A stretch of 64,000 bases of DNA from Bacteroides sp. M10 (GCF_014334015.1 NZ_CP060488.1:2376501-2440500), one strand, 5' to 3'; counted from the first letter of the stretch, positions 19,947-29,934 are shown. Made by a program: numbers and translations. Notes: generated by a model from the letters alone, not told the origin.

Positions 19947-22187
19947 ATGAAATACATCAATAACAAAATAACCGCTTTAATATTGGTAGCTGTATCGGCA
20001 GTGTCATGCGCAGATGAATATGACTACCGTCTCCGGATGGAGAAACCCGAAGATGTGGCTGTCAGCGAATATTTAAATCAGTTTGACTTACTGAAGTCAT
20101 ACATCAATCGCGACGGTAGTCCTTTTCAACTGGCTGCGGGCATGCCGGTAAGTGAATTCGTAAAGAAAGATGTTGCATTCAGTACATTGCTCGCTAACTT
20201 TGACGCAGTAGACTTGAACGGTTCTTATGATCCGATCAGTGCGTTGAAGGTGGATGGTACTTACGATTTTGGCGGAATGCAGACAGCTGCAGATGTTGCC
20301 GCAGAAGCTGGAGTAGAACTTTATGGTGGTGTCCTTTGTTCAGATCAGGGACAACGGGCCGCATACTATAATAAGCTTATCGAGCCTATTGATATACCGG
20401 TGGAAACCGAAAAAGGAACGACTAAATTATTCAATTTCGATAGTGATGCAATCGGCAAAACTTATCCAATGACTGGCAATAGCTCGGCTACAGTGGAAGA
20501 GGATCCTGCTGGTGAAAGTGGTCATGTGCTTCATGTGGGTACGAATGACGTGAAGGCTAATGATTCATATGCCAAGCTACATGTGGTGTTACCCAGTGGC
20601 AGAATACTTGGCGACTATGTCAGGCTGAACATCGATTTACGGCATGTGGGTACTGATGGTATTTGGGGAAATGGTATGAAAGTGCTTATCAACGGGACTA
20701 AGTTCGATTTGGGGACAAATGCGGATGCTCTTGGCGTAGCCAACAACACTTGGAAACGTGGTATTACGATTAAACTCAATGATGCTGCTGCCCCAGGGTT
20801 TGTGATGCCTGAAAGTTTGAAAAGTCTTACCGAATTCGATCTTTCTGTGGGTTCGCAGTCTGGTGCTGCCCAGTATTTCCTTGATAATCTTTCTATGGAC
20901 TACGAAGTATCAGGGAAAGGCAATACGGTTATTAATTTTGAAGATGACAATTTGGGTACTGCTTATCCTATGACTAATGGTGGAAAGAATGAAGTAGTGA
21001 CCGATCCGGATGGAGAGAGTGGTAAAGTACTTCAAATCGTGCATGCTAATCAATCGTTCCCTAAATTTCATGTCAAGTTAAAAGAAGGCATGACACTGGG
21101 GAATTATACTGGCGTAGCAATGGATATGCGTCTCAATGCAGGTCAGTATGGTGCTGGTATGCGAATTGTAATTAACGGTACAACGTTTGAATTTGGTCGG
21201 AGCGCTGCAGATTATGGGTTCTCTGGTGGGCAAAATGTATGGAAGCGTGGAGGTATATATGTGAAATTTGTAAAGGAAGGTACTTACACTGCTTTGGGTG
21301 AAAAAGTTCCGGTAGGAACGATTGAGATACCTAACTCAATGAAGGACCTCACTGAAATAAACGAATTCTCACTCGGTTCCGCTTCGGGGGACTGGGATGC
21401 ATATATCGATAACTTAAGTTTTACATGGGAAGCCCAGCCGCAGCATATAGAAAAAACTCCTGAAGAAAAAGCAGAGATCTTTACCAAAGAAATGGAAAAA
21501 TGGATTGGAGGTATGGTATATGCAGGTGTGAATGATGTGAAGAGCGTGAAAGTCTGGAACATTATCAGCAATCCTCTCGATAAAACCCTTAATGAGAATA
21601 CATTTAAATGGAGTGAGTATCTGGGGGAGGCGGACTATGCCCGCACTGCTGTAAAGATTGCACGTGACACGGTGAAAAATGTGGGAGTAGAACTTGATCT
21701 TTTCGTCAGCCAGACTATCAATCAATACGACGAAATGGCTAATATGGCTGATGAACTCATTTCGCTGGTTCAAACTTGGGAAGAGGACAACGTTACTAAG
21801 ATTGATGGGTACAACATTCTTCTCAATGCGATTTATTCTAAAGATGCCAATTTCCAGAAAGGGAATGAGGAGATTATTTCCAAACTGTTTGAGAAACTTG
21901 GTAAGACCGGTAAATTGGTACGTGTTTCCAACCTTAGTATGATGGTAGAGGATAGTGATGGCAATTACATTGCGACTAACAAGATGTCTACGGAAGACAG
22001 GTCTGTTGCAGCTTCTTATGTTGCTTTCATTATGCAGGAATACCGGAAACTTATTCCGCAGGACAAGCAATATGGCATCTCCATTTCGAGTATGACCGAG
22101 ACAAATACAGGATATCAGATTTGTCCCTGGACGTCGGGATACAATCGTAATGGTATGTATGAAGGAATAGTGGAAGGATTGAAATAA
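19947..22187 (+). CDS. Catalytically dead GH10-fold surface lipoprotein with two inserted binding modules
   Basis: 746 residues; lipobox AVSC (Cys21). Residues 40-150 follow the start of a GH10 xylanase barrel (FDAVDLNG...DGTYDF...AADVAAEAGVELYGGVL matches the family's F-x-V-T-x-E-N-x-M-K...F...G-H-T-L pattern). Two homologous beta-sandwich modules of about 160 residues are inserted (about 158-322 and 326-495; both contain FNFD/INFED...TYPMT/AYPMT and end LDNLS). The barrel resumes at about 500. The GH10 acid/base motif W-D-V-V-N-E reads WNIISN, giving Asn542, and the nucleophile motif T-E-L-D reads SNLS, giving Asn662. Both catalytic glutamates are therefore absent. It is best read as a xylan surface-binding protein built on a xylanase fold. 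Confidence 0.8.
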   Translation: MKYINNKITALILVAVSAVSCADEYDYRLRMEKPEDVAVSEYLNQFDLLKSYINRDGSPFQLAAGMPVSEFVKKDVAFSTLLANFDAVDLNGSYDPISALKVDGTYDFGGMQTAADVAAEAGVELYGGVLCSDQGQRAAYYNKLIEPIDIPVETEKGTTKLFNFDSDAIGKTYPMTGNSSATVEEDPAGESGHVLHVGTNDVKANDSYAKLHVVLPSGRILGDYVRLNIDLRHVGTDGIWGNGMKVLINGTKFDLGTNADALGVANNTWKRGITIKLNDAAAPGFVMPESLKSLTEFDLSVGSQSGAAQYFLDNLSMDYEVSGKGNTVINFEDDNLGTAYPMTNGGKNEVVTDPDGESGKVLQIVHANQSFPKFHVKLKEGMTLGNYTGVAMDMRLNAGQYGAGMRIVINGTTFEFGRSAADYGFSGGQNVWKRGGIYVKFVKEGTYTALGEKVPVGTIEIPNSMKDLTEINEFSLGSASGDWDAYIDNLSFTWEAQPQHIEKTPEEKAEIFTKEMEKWIGGMVYAGVNDVKSVKVWNIISNPLDKTLNENTFKWSEYLGEADYARTAVKIARDTVKNVGVELDLFVSQTINQYDEMANMADELISLVQTWEEDNVTKIDGYNILLNAIYSKDANFQKGNEEIISKLFEKLGKTGKLVRVSNLSMMVEDSDGNYIATNKMSTEDRSVAASYVAFIMQEYRKLIPQDKQYGISISSMTETNTGYQICPWTSGYNRNGMYEGIVEGLK

Positions 22188-22232
22188 CTCCTGGTATTTT
22201 GAAATCAGATTTATATAACGAATATTAAAAAT

Positions 22233-25037
22233 ATGATGAGATTATTTAATATAAAAAGCAGGTTATCGTGCCTGCTCCTTATAGGGATGATGTGTTGCAC
22301 CTGTTTTCTTAGTGCATGTAAGGACGAAAATGTCATTGAGATAGATGGCTCTTCTGCGCTGCCTAATACATCAATAGAGAGTATCAATACCAATGTAAAG
22401 GCATTGCGCAGGCTTATAGAGGCTAAACAACTGGAGCTGGATGTAAAGTCATACAATCCGGTGAATAACGGTGCAAGCTATACCGTCGAATTGTCCGACG
22501 GTACAAGTTTCAGCATGTATGCTCAAATAGAAGCATTAGGTGGAGGAGATGCCGTAGTGTATTCTCCAAAGATAGGTGCCAAAATGAATAATGGTGACTA
22601 TTACTGGACGGTTGATAATGAGTGGCTGACATTTGATAACAATGAAAAAGTGAAAGTTATCAATGAGGGTAGCACTGTTACGCCGGTAGTGGGTGTTAAT
22701 GGAGATCGTTATTGGACTGTAACGTATGGGGGTAAGTCTCTTGCCCTCGGACACAAAGTTGAAAATGGGAAACTTGTCAGCCAGTTTAAACAGCTGGATG
22801 CGAGTGATGCAGAGTCTGTTCACTTCATCTTTAATGATGAGACATCCGATATCGTACTTCCTCTTAATGAGGATAAACCCGATATTCCTCCACTGATAGG
22901 AAGCATACGTCGTCCTATTTCTCCTGAACAACCAGCTTGGTTTGTTCATATCGACTCATGGAACTATGCTGACCCACAGAAGATCATTGATCTTATCCCG
23001 GCTGATATTCGTCCGTATGTTATTTTTAATGTTTCATTATCAGTAAGTCACGATGAAACTACGGGGCGTTATAATGTAAGCGAGTATGGTTATGAGATTG
23101 CAAAATCGTGGTTACGGACTTGTGCCGAGAACAATGTCTGGGCTATGGTACAGCCGTCAAGTGGTGGTTTCTGTCACTTCCCCGATTTTAGTTCATACAA
23201 TGAATTCGAAGGTAGTGTATACGATGAGTTCTTTAAGGAATATCCCAACTTCCTCGGTTTTAATTATTGCGAACAGTTCTGGGGGTATGACGACCAGTTC
23301 TCTGTATCATGGTTGCAACGAGTGGCTCACTGGACTCAACTTATGAAACTTACTCATAAGTATGGAGGCTATTTGGTAGTGAGTTTCTGTGGTAATACCT
23401 GGTCAGCTAATATCGATCCTATTGCGCTAGTGAAACGTAATCCTGATTTTGCACAGGTTGCCAAGTTGTGTCCTGAAAACTTTATCATGTGTGAGAAATA
23501 TACGACACAGACTGGTTTCTTCAATGTGGAGAGTATGTGTCTGGGTACATGGTTGTCCGGTTTCGCCGGTCAATACGGTATTCGTTTCGACCAGTGTGGC
23601 TGGACAGAAGAGGTAGGGCAGAATGGTGATAAAGATTTCCCACCGGCTGCTGGTGCGCTTCCCATTATTGAGCATGTGATGTTGACCGGACAAACTATTA
23701 TCGACGGTCCCGAATTGATATGGCAACAGTGCTTTAAGGAAACCGGTGTTGTCAGTGTAGGCAATGGTTATCAAAGCCGTAACTGGGAGTGTTTCCCGCA
23801 GTTTGTCAATATTAATATAGACATGTTCCGTAAGATTATTGATGGAACGATTCGTATACCTTCCCGTAAGGAGGTCATTGACCGCACCAAACTCGTGATT
23901 CTTCAGGATGTATATTCCGGTGATGACAATGCCCAATATTGCGCTCCTAAGAATTTATATGAAGGACTTTATTTACGTGATGACGACGGCAATTTGTGGG
24001 ACAATAAATGCTATTTCAAAAAGACAGGCCGTTATCCGACTATCCCTGTAGTATTTGAACTGTGCGATGAGTTAGCTAATTCTTTCACGTATAAAATCAA
24101 TCAATCCAGTTTTAACGGAGCATGGGGCAGTGATGTACAGCTTAAAATCGGAAAATTCAACCGTATATTCCCAGAAGAGTATACTGGAGAGCTCTATGCC
24201 GGGCGTATAGAGAATGGCTGGGTAATTTACAATCATCTTGCCGGTACACGTAATGCTACCATTCCATTCAAGTATAATACTTGTGACAAGATGGAACTTG
24301 CTTTTTCCAAATATACTGTAGCTGTTGTGAAAGAATACGCTGATAAAGTAACTTTTTACATGAATAATCATGATAACGGCGGTTCGAACAAGACGGAGGT
24401 TATCAAAATATACGGATGCAAGTCTACTCCTTCATGTGACATATCTCCCAGGGCGAATGGTACAGCACAGATTACCAAAGAGTGGAAAGACGGTGTATAT
24501 ACGTTGACTGTGAGTCATAACGGACCATTGGATTTGAGTGTAAACTGTTCAGGAAATGCAGTGGAACGTGAGACTCAATATACTACGGCATCCGTTTCGG
24601 CTCCTGCTTCTCCACAGATCTATCAGGGAGCTCATCAGTATGAAGCTGAATGTTTTGACTTTAAAAATGTTGCTAAGAGAATTACGGCAGGTGATGGTGA
24701 GGCAATACGTAACTATACAGCACAAGGGTACATAAACTTTGGTGCTGGTGCTGAAGCTGCGGTGCGTGATGAAATTACTGCAGTGGAAGAGGGGATGTAC
24801 AAGTTCCGTATCCGTTACCGTGCTCCATCAGCTACAGTCAACACTGTGGATATGTATGTGAATGGTACCAAGATAGGTACTCCGGAGTTTGCGAAGACTG
24901 ATAATGACAATACTACCTGGTATACGGTTTCGATGTCGGCATCTCTGAAAAAGGGTAAGAACACTTTTGAATTGAAAGCCAATTCATCAGGCGCAGGCGA
25001 TCTGTATCTTGATAACATAGTTGTTGAGAGGATTTAA
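22233..25037 (+). CDS. GH98 endo-glycanase lipoprotein with DUF4988 and C-terminal CBM35-like domain
   Basis: 934 residues, lipobox LSAC (Cys29). Residues about 30-205 match DUF4988: a short helical stalk (ALRRLIEAKQLELD) and YYWTVDNEWL/YWTVTYGGK repeats. From about 225 (RRPISPEQPAWFVHIDSWNY) to about 700 the GH98 catalytic and accessory regions follow, with acidic candidates in GFNYCEQFWG and IMCEKYTTQTG. The C-terminus (about 805-934, YEAECFDFKNVAKR...DNIVVERI) is CBM35/CBM6-like. GH98 is best known for blood-group endo-beta-galactosidases, but I recall a Bacteroides ovatus member in a corn-xylan PUL acting as an endo-xylanase. The neighbours here favour xylanase activity. Confidence 0.82.
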   Translation: MMRLFNIKSRLSCLLLIGMMCCTCFLSACKDENVIEIDGSSALPNTSIESINTNVKALRRLIEAKQLELDVKSYNPVNNGASYTVELSDGTSFSMYAQIEALGGGDAVVYSPKIGAKMNNGDYYWTVDNEWLTFDNNEKVKVINEGSTVTPVVGVNGDRYWTVTYGGKSLALGHKVENGKLVSQFKQLDASDAESVHFIFNDETSDIVLPLNEDKPDIPPLIGSIRRPISPEQPAWFVHIDSWNYADPQKIIDLIPADIRPYVIFNVSLSVSHDETTGRYNVSEYGYEIAKSWLRTCAENNVWAMVQPSSGGFCHFPDFSSYNEFEGSVYDEFFKEYPNFLGFNYCEQFWGYDDQFSVSWLQRVAHWTQLMKLTHKYGGYLVVSFCGNTWSANIDPIALVKRNPDFAQVAKLCPENFIMCEKYTTQTGFFNVESMCLGTWLSGFAGQYGIRFDQCGWTEEVGQNGDKDFPPAAGALPIIEHVMLTGQTIIDGPELIWQQCFKETGVVSVGNGYQSRNWECFPQFVNINIDMFRKIIDGTIRIPSRKEVIDRTKLVILQDVYSGDDNAQYCAPKNLYEGLYLRDDDGNLWDNKCYFKKTGRYPTIPVVFELCDELANSFTYKINQSSFNGAWGSDVQLKIGKFNRIFPEEYTGELYAGRIENGWVIYNHLAGTRNATIPFKYNTCDKMELAFSKYTVAVVKEYADKVTFYMNNHDNGGSNKTEVIKIYGCKSTPSCDISPRANGTAQITKEWKDGVYTLTVSHNGPLDLSVNCSGNAVERETQYTTASVSAPASPQIYQGAHQYEAECFDFKNVAKRITAGDGEAIRNYTAQGYINFGAGAEAAVRDEITAVEEGMYKFRIRYRAPSATVNTVDMYVNGTKIGTPEFAKTDNDNTTWYTVSMSASLKKGKNTFELKANSSGAGDLYLDNIVVERI

Positions 25038-25105
25038 GAAGTTCTCATTTATTTGATTATTCACATTTTGCAGGTAGTATATCCTGTTTATATAAACTAA
25101 TTGAG

Positions 25106-26683
25106 ATGAATAGAATATTTACGTTGTTGCTAATTATTGCCTTGTGTGGAAGTTGTAAGATGACTTCTGTCTCTACGACTTTTACTAATCCGGTGATTAA
25201 TGCTGATGTTCCGGATATGGACGTAATCAGGGTCGGTGACAACTATTATATGATGAGTACTACTATGCACTTGATGCCGGGTGCCCCAGTCATGAGGTCG
25301 AAAGACCTCGTGAACTGGGAAATCATCAGTTATGTGTTTGATAAACTGACGGACACGTCCAACTATGATCTTATCAATGGAACCGTTTACGGACGTGGTC
25401 AATGGGCTACATCCCTTCGTTACTATCAGGGGAAATACTATGTACTTTTTTCTCCCAATGATCGCCCATATCGGTCGTATATCTATACAGCGACCGATCC
25501 GGCAGGAAAGTGGGAGTTGCTGACACGTACCCAGCATTTTCATGATTCTTCTCTTTTCTTTGATGATGACGGCCGGGTATATGTATTTTCCGGTACCGGT
25601 TCTCTGAAGGAACTGAAAGGTGATCTTTCTGATGTAAAACCGGATGGAGTTGATATGAAAATATTTGAAAGGGATGAGACGGAGACGGGACTATTGGAGG
25701 GAAGCCGGGTGGTGAAACATAATGGCAGGTATTATCTATTGATGATTTCGTGGCCGAAAGATGGGAACCGTAGACAAGTATGTTATCGTGCCGATAAGAT
25801 TACCGGACCTTATGAGAAAAAAGTGATACTGGAAGATAAATTCGAAGGTTTTCCTTATGTAGGTCAAGGCTGTATCGTAGACGATGAGAAAGGTAATTGG
25901 TACGGCATGATTTTCCAGGATCGTGGAGGAATAGGCCGGGTAGCTACTTTGATGCCTTGTCGCTGGATAGATGGATGGCCGATATTAGGAGATGAAAATG
26001 GAAAGGTTCCCCAGGTGATGGAAAAGCCTGTGCAGGGCTATCCGGAGAAATCGCTTGTTGTGAGTGATGATTTCAGTGACTCGACCTTGAAACTTAACTG
26101 GCAATGGAATCACAATCCGGTAAACGAGGCATGGGCATTGACAGAGCGCCCGGGTTTCTTGAGGCTTAGAACAAATAGGGTGGTTGATAATCTTTATTTA
26201 GCTCCGAATACTATTACTCAACGAATGGAGGGACCTCAATGTAGTGGGGTAGTAACATTGGATATTAGTAATATGAAGGAGGGAGACGTGGCTGGTTTCA
26301 GTGCTTTCAATGGAGATGCGGCTCTCCTGTCGATTACCATGGAGAATGGACAGAAATGTTTGACCATGTCTGAAATCTCCGTTAGTTTGGATAGCTCAAA
26401 CAAAGCTGTTCTTGGTGTAAAAAACGAAGAGAAGGAACGGGTGGAAATCAATCAACCTCTCATTTACCTGCGGATTGACGGGGACTTTCGTCTGAACCGT
26501 GATATAGCAACTTGTTATTATAGTTTGGACAATAAGAACTGGGTAAAGATAGGTACTGACTTCAAGATGCGCTTTGATTACCAAAGGCTTTTTATGGGGA
26601 CTAGATTTGCCATCTTTAATTATGCTACCAAAGTACTTGGAGGTTATATAGATGTGGACTCATTTAATTATAAGAAGAACTAA
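25106..26683 (+). CDS. GH43 family lipoprotein with C-terminal beta-sandwich (beta-xylosidase/arabinofuranosidase type)
   Basis: 525 residues; lipobox CGSC (Cys17). The GH43 propeller spans about 25-310. NADVPDMDVIRV (32-43) holds the catalytic base, most likely Asp37; FHDSSLFFDDDG holds the second Asp; LLEGSRVVK holds the general acid Glu. The remaining about 200 residues form the accessory beta-sandwich usual in GH43_12-like enzymes (DDFSDSTLKLNWQWNHNP; FDYQRLFMGTRFAIFNYAT). It follows GH98 by 68 bases in the plus-strand operon. Expected substrate: xylosyl or arabinosyl linkages on xylan fragments. Confidence 0.88.
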   Translation: MNRIFTLLLIIALCGSCKMTSVSTTFTNPVINADVPDMDVIRVGDNYYMMSTTMHLMPGAPVMRSKDLVNWEIISYVFDKLTDTSNYDLINGTVYGRGQWATSLRYYQGKYYVLFSPNDRPYRSYIYTATDPAGKWELLTRTQHFHDSSLFFDDDGRVYVFSGTGSLKELKGDLSDVKPDGVDMKIFERDETETGLLEGSRVVKHNGRYYLLMISWPKDGNRRQVCYRADKITGPYEKKVILEDKFEGFPYVGQGCIVDDEKGNWYGMIFQDRGGIGRVATLMPCRWIDGWPILGDENGKVPQVMEKPVQGYPEKSLVVSDDFSDSTLKLNWQWNHNPVNEAWALTERPGFLRLRTNRVVDNLYLAPNTITQRMEGPQCSGVVTLDISNMKEGDVAGFSAFNGDAALLSITMENGQKCLTMSEISVSLDSSNKAVLGVKNEEKERVEINQPLIYLRIDGDFRLNRDIATCYYSLDNKNWVKIGTDFKMRFDYQRLFMGTRFAIFNYATKVLGGYIDVDSFNYKKN

Positions 26684-26696
26684 ACTAGGTAAAAGA

Positions 26697-26728
26697 AAAT
26701 TGCCGGCTCTGAAAGGGACCGGCAATTT
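26697..26728 (+). terminator. Rho-independent terminator after GH43
   Basis: AAATTGCCGG (26697-26706) pairs with CCGGCAATTT (26719-26728), loop of 12 bases, followed by TT and an AT-rich stretch. It begins 13 bases after the GH43 stop and probably marks the end of the main operon, with partial read-through into the esterase gene. Confidence 0.75.
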
Positions 26729-26778
26729 TTAATACTATAACGAGTGAATACATTAAATACAAGAGAAATAGAAAAACG

Positions 26779-27657
26779 ATGAAAATGAAAAGAATAGGAA
26801 TATGGGTTGCCATGTCTATTTATATCCTCTCCCTGTATGGACAGGCAGGCTATCAAAGTAAGGTAATCACTGATACAATCTACAGTGAAGTCTTAAAGGC
26901 TAAACGTGCGTATACTGTATATCTGCCTAAGAGTTTTGAACAGAATAAAGAAAAAAGGTATCCGGTTCTCTATCTCTTGCATGGTATGTGGGAAAAGAAT
27001 GATGTGTGGGCGAATCGTGGACATGTAAAAGATGTAATGGATTGTCTGACAGCGAGTGTAGAAGCTCGCGAAATGATTATTGTTACCCCTGATGCTGGAG
27101 GTGGAGATCCGAATGTATTCCAAAACGGTTATTTTGATATGCCGGGATGGAAGTACGAGACTTTCTTCTTTACGGAGTTCTTGCCATCCATAGAGAAACG
27201 TTACCGTATTATTGGCGATAAATGCCATCGGGCTATTGCAGGGCTCTCGATGGGAGGTGGCGGAGCTGCCAGTTATGGTCAGCGTCATTCCGATATGTTT
27301 TGTGCGGTTTATGCAATGAGTGCATTAATGGATATTCCGCAAGAAGGAGCAGCTCGTTTTGATGACCCGAACGGAAAGTTGGCAGTATTGACTCGGTCGG
27401 TGATAGAGAAGAGTTGCGTGAAATATATCACGGGATCTGATGAAGGGCGAAAAGCAGAACTGCGCAGTGTTGCCTGGTTTGTTGATTGTGGTGACGATGA
27501 TTTTCTGCTTGATCGAAATATTGAATTCTATCGTGCGATGCGCGGGACGAATATTCCTTGCCAATTTCGTGTACGTGATGGCGGACATACTTGGGAATAC
27601 TGGCATTCGGCTCTTTACATTTGTTTGCCTTTTGTGAGTCGTATATATCCGGATTAA
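26779..27657 (+). CDS. Secreted CE1-like alpha/beta-hydrolase esterase
   Basis: 292 residues with a signal peptide (about 1-21, ending YGQA). The alpha/beta-hydrolase fold of the esterase D / feruloyl-acetyl xylan esterase group is clear: YPVLYLLHGM (61-70, oxyanion region), GLSMGG with nucleophile Ser157, an Asp-rich DCGDDDFL region (236-243) for the acid and GGH (His270) for the base. In a xylan PUL it would remove acetyl or feruloyl groups from the backbone or from arabinose; which of these cannot be told from sequence alone. It lies after a terminator, so may be expressed by read-through. Confidence 0.85.
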   Translation: MKMKRIGIWVAMSIYILSLYGQAGYQSKVITDTIYSEVLKAKRAYTVYLPKSFEQNKEKRYPVLYLLHGMWEKNDVWANRGHVKDVMDCLTASVEAREMIIVTPDAGGGDPNVFQNGYFDMPGWKYETFFFTEFLPSIEKRYRIIGDKCHRAIAGLSMGGGGAASYGQRHSDMFCAVYAMSALMDIPQEGAARFDDPNGKLAVLTRSVIEKSCVKYITGSDEGRKAELRSVAWFVDCGDDDFLLDRNIEFYRAMRGTNIPCQFRVRDGGHTWEYWHSALYICLPFVSRIYPD

Positions 27658-27704
27658 TACAGTCTCATAGGGGTATAATACTTGATGAAAGACTAAAAGT
27701 TTTA

Positions 27705-27752
27705 ATTATACTTCAAACTCTCTGCGATTCTGGCATGAGTTTGAAGTATAAT
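27705..27752. terminator. Bidirectional hairpin between convergent esterase and GH43 genes
   Basis: ATTATACTTCAAACTC (27705-27720) and its exact inverse (27737-27752) form a perfect 16-bp stem with a 16-base loop. It lies 47 bases after the esterase stop and 73 bases beyond the GH43 stop of the opposite strand, the right place for a shared terminator. Confidence 0.65.
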
Positions 27753-27824
27753 AATATGTTATAAAAGCAATGTGGAAAATCATTCTTCAAGTTCCGGTTT
27801 TCATTGCTTTATTGTGTGTTGATT

Positions 27825-29903
27825 CTATTCAGCCAATAGAATGGTGTAAGTCTTGACTGTCCCTTTATATTCAAAGTTTACTACTGCTTTCTTGTTGCTT
27901 GAAGTGGGTTGAATGATGTCTATTCTGACACTTGGATCATTTGAGGTAGCAGAGACTTTAGGCGTATCTTTAGTCTTGACAGGAATGGTGTACGTTGTCT
28001 CATACTGATTAAATCCGGTAATACCATTTGCATTGGTTGATCTTACCGGTGTAGTTGGTAAATCCACTTTCTGGCCGTCAACCATAATCTCTACTGTAGG
28101 AACCGTCGGATATTCCAGACTTTTGCCCTTTTTACTGAATCCTAACCCCTGAAGTACACATAATTTCTCTTTAGAATTACTTTCAGCAACCAGGAAGATT
28201 GCGTGTTTTTTGTCCAACTTGTCTACAACTTCAGATACGTCAATCGTATATTTCGTTATTTCCTGAATAGAACCGGCAGGAACAGTGATTTCGCCAATCT
28301 TTTTCCCTTTCCAAACACTATTATCCCAAGGCCCGTCCAACCAAATGTTTATTTTGAAAGAAGCATCGGTTACAGGAGTCAGAAAGAGATTGAATGATGT
28401 CTTATTCCCCTTTTTGGTTCCTTCAAAAGGTTTTAATCCTTTTTGAGCTTTCTTCAAACCGCCAAAACCAAAATATTTATAGCCAATGATATCGCTGCCT
28501 CGTACATCTACAGGCATATTATTATCCCAAATATCCCAGGAGTCCTGTTGGCTACCGATATTGGATAAATAGCAGGCATATCCGGCAGAATAATATTTGT
28601 ATGGATCCAGTCCAAAGATCTGAAAACCTTCTGAAGTGACTTCCGCACCTGTATATTCATTGCCATTTGTTGCTTTAGCTTCCCATATCCCTTCTTCTGC
28701 ATAAGGATCATATCCGCGAATAACTACCTTTCCACCTTCCGCAACAGATTTCTCATCCCATTTGATGGTGACGGGAGCAACCATTGCCTGGCGTGCAAAA
28801 CCAAATCCGCGTGGAGGCCGGTGATAGAATACATACCACTGGCCGTTAATCTCTTGTAGACTGCCATGTGTATTGTGCGCTCCATTGGTCGCCTGTAATT
28901 TACTGCCATCCTGATTGGGAACTACTCCGCGGGAGTCTACAAGTACCCCACCGCTGCGCCATGGACCTAACGGAGAATCACCAAAAGCATAACGGAGGGT
29001 TGAATTGGAATTTCCCAAACCATACTCCGGTCCGGAGTATCCGGAAAAGATCATCACATATTTATTACCGATCTGGCGAATAGACGATGCTTCGAAGAAA
29101 TTGAAATCTTTGGGATTCTGCTCTTTATACAATGCAGGATAGGTTGTTCCGGCAGGATCTCTTATAATACCGGAATTGGTACTTGCCGGAATAAAATAAG
29201 GGATAATTTCAGTTCCCGGTCTGACGGAATACATCGTATTCTGATCTAGTTGGGCTGCTGACGATCTTTGGAATCCCCAGAATCCGTAAGCACGAAATCC
29301 TATTTCATAATCAGGATCATTGGGATCTGTGATGTTTTCAACAAAGACGGATGGATCGAATCCAAGAAAGCTACCAGGAAGTGTTCGTGTACCATCTTCG
29401 TTCAGATTGATAGGAGTAAAAGGCCCGTCCGGACGGCTACCTTTGCAAACCATAGCCTCACGGTTACGACCACGACTATGTGGAAATAGATAATATTCCT
29501 TAGTTCCGTCTTTTCTCTTTATTTCAACCAGATCGGGAGCATACATGACGTCCCACTGGTTTTGAACGTGGTACGTAAAGATGGCTCCCTCATCTCGCCA
29601 ATTGGTTAAATCTTCTACAGGAGCCGACCACATGCGAATATCTGCCCCACAGTAGCTATTGAAACGAACATCGTGTGAACCAATAATATATATGCGATAT
29701 TTGCCGGGATTATCCGGGTCCTCAAATACACGGGGTTCTCCGTCGGGAAGATGTTCCCAAAGCGGCAGATAAGGATTCCCCGTGCCTATAATATCATGTT
29801 CTTTGTTACTCTTGTTTGCTCCTACTATATTTTGAGTAGCGAATAGTGTCATGGCTGTACATAATAGAATTTTATACAGCATTCCATAGTTTTTTCTGTT
29901 CAT
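27825..29903 (-). CDS. Large secreted GH43-type glycosidase
   Basis: 692 residues with an N-terminal signal peptide (MNRKNYGMLYKILLCTAMTLFAT). The GH43 propeller spans about 35-385: GEPRVFEDPDNPGKYRIYI near the start, YAPDLVEI, GFDPSVFVE and FFEASSIRQIGNKYVM, the last carrying the probable general acid Glu. A C-terminal region of about 300 residues includes a CBM6-like sandwich (DGPWDNSVWKGKKIGEITVPAG) and an Ig-like ending (ATSNDPSVRIDIIQPTSSNKKAVVNFEY). It is transcribed convergently to the esterase, with its own promoter box at 29927. The IS66 element lies upstream of this promoter and does not break the gene. Confidence 0.85.
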   Translation of the reverse strand: MNRKNYGMLYKILLCTAMTLFATQNIVGANKSNKEHDIIGTGNPYLPLWEHLPDGEPRVFEDPDNPGKYRIYIIGSHDVRFNSYCGADIRMWSAPVEDLTNWRDEGAIFTYHVQNQWDVMYAPDLVEIKRKDGTKEYYLFPHSRGRNREAMVCKGSRPDGPFTPINLNEDGTRTLPGSFLGFDPSVFVENITDPNDPDYEIGFRAYGFWGFQRSSAAQLDQNTMYSVRPGTEIIPYFIPASTNSGIIRDPAGTTYPALYKEQNPKDFNFFEASSIRQIGNKYVMIFSGYSGPEYGLGNSNSTLRYAFGDSPLGPWRSGGVLVDSRGVVPNQDGSKLQATNGAHNTHGSLQEINGQWYVFYHRPPRGFGFARQAMVAPVTIKWDEKSVAEGGKVVIRGYDPYAEEGIWEAKATNGNEYTGAEVTSEGFQIFGLDPYKYYSAGYACYLSNIGSQQDSWDIWDNNMPVDVRGSDIIGYKYFGFGGLKKAQKGLKPFEGTKKGNKTSFNLFLTPVTDASFKINIWLDGPWDNSVWKGKKIGEITVPAGSIQEITKYTIDVSEVVDKLDKKHAIFLVAESNSKEKLCVLQGLGFSKKGKSLEYPTVPTVEIMVDGQKVDLPTTPVRSTNANGITGFNQYETTYTIPVKTKDTPKVSATSNDPSVRIDIIQPTSSNKKAVVNFEYKGTVKTYTILLAE

Positions 29904-29926
29904 ACTTGCTGATATTTTGTTTCAGG

Positions 29927-29934
29927 CAAAGTTA
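29927..29934 (-). promoter_or_regulatory. Bacteroides -7 box for the minus-strand GH43
   Basis: TAACTTTG on the minus strand matches TAnnTTTG, 24 bases upstream of the GH43 start. GTTAC words at 29987, 30018 and 30076 lie further upstream, as in the other PUL promoters. The IS66 left end is at 30113, so the promoter is intact. Confidence 0.5.

Noticed and set aside
21414..22070. 218-codon minus-strand frame opposite the GH10-like gene
   Set aside because: Shadow frame; the plus-strand protein has a clear lipobox and fold similarity.
19947..22187. Active endo-xylanase
   Set aside because: Both catalytic glutamate positions read Asn, so an enzyme call would rest only on overall fold.
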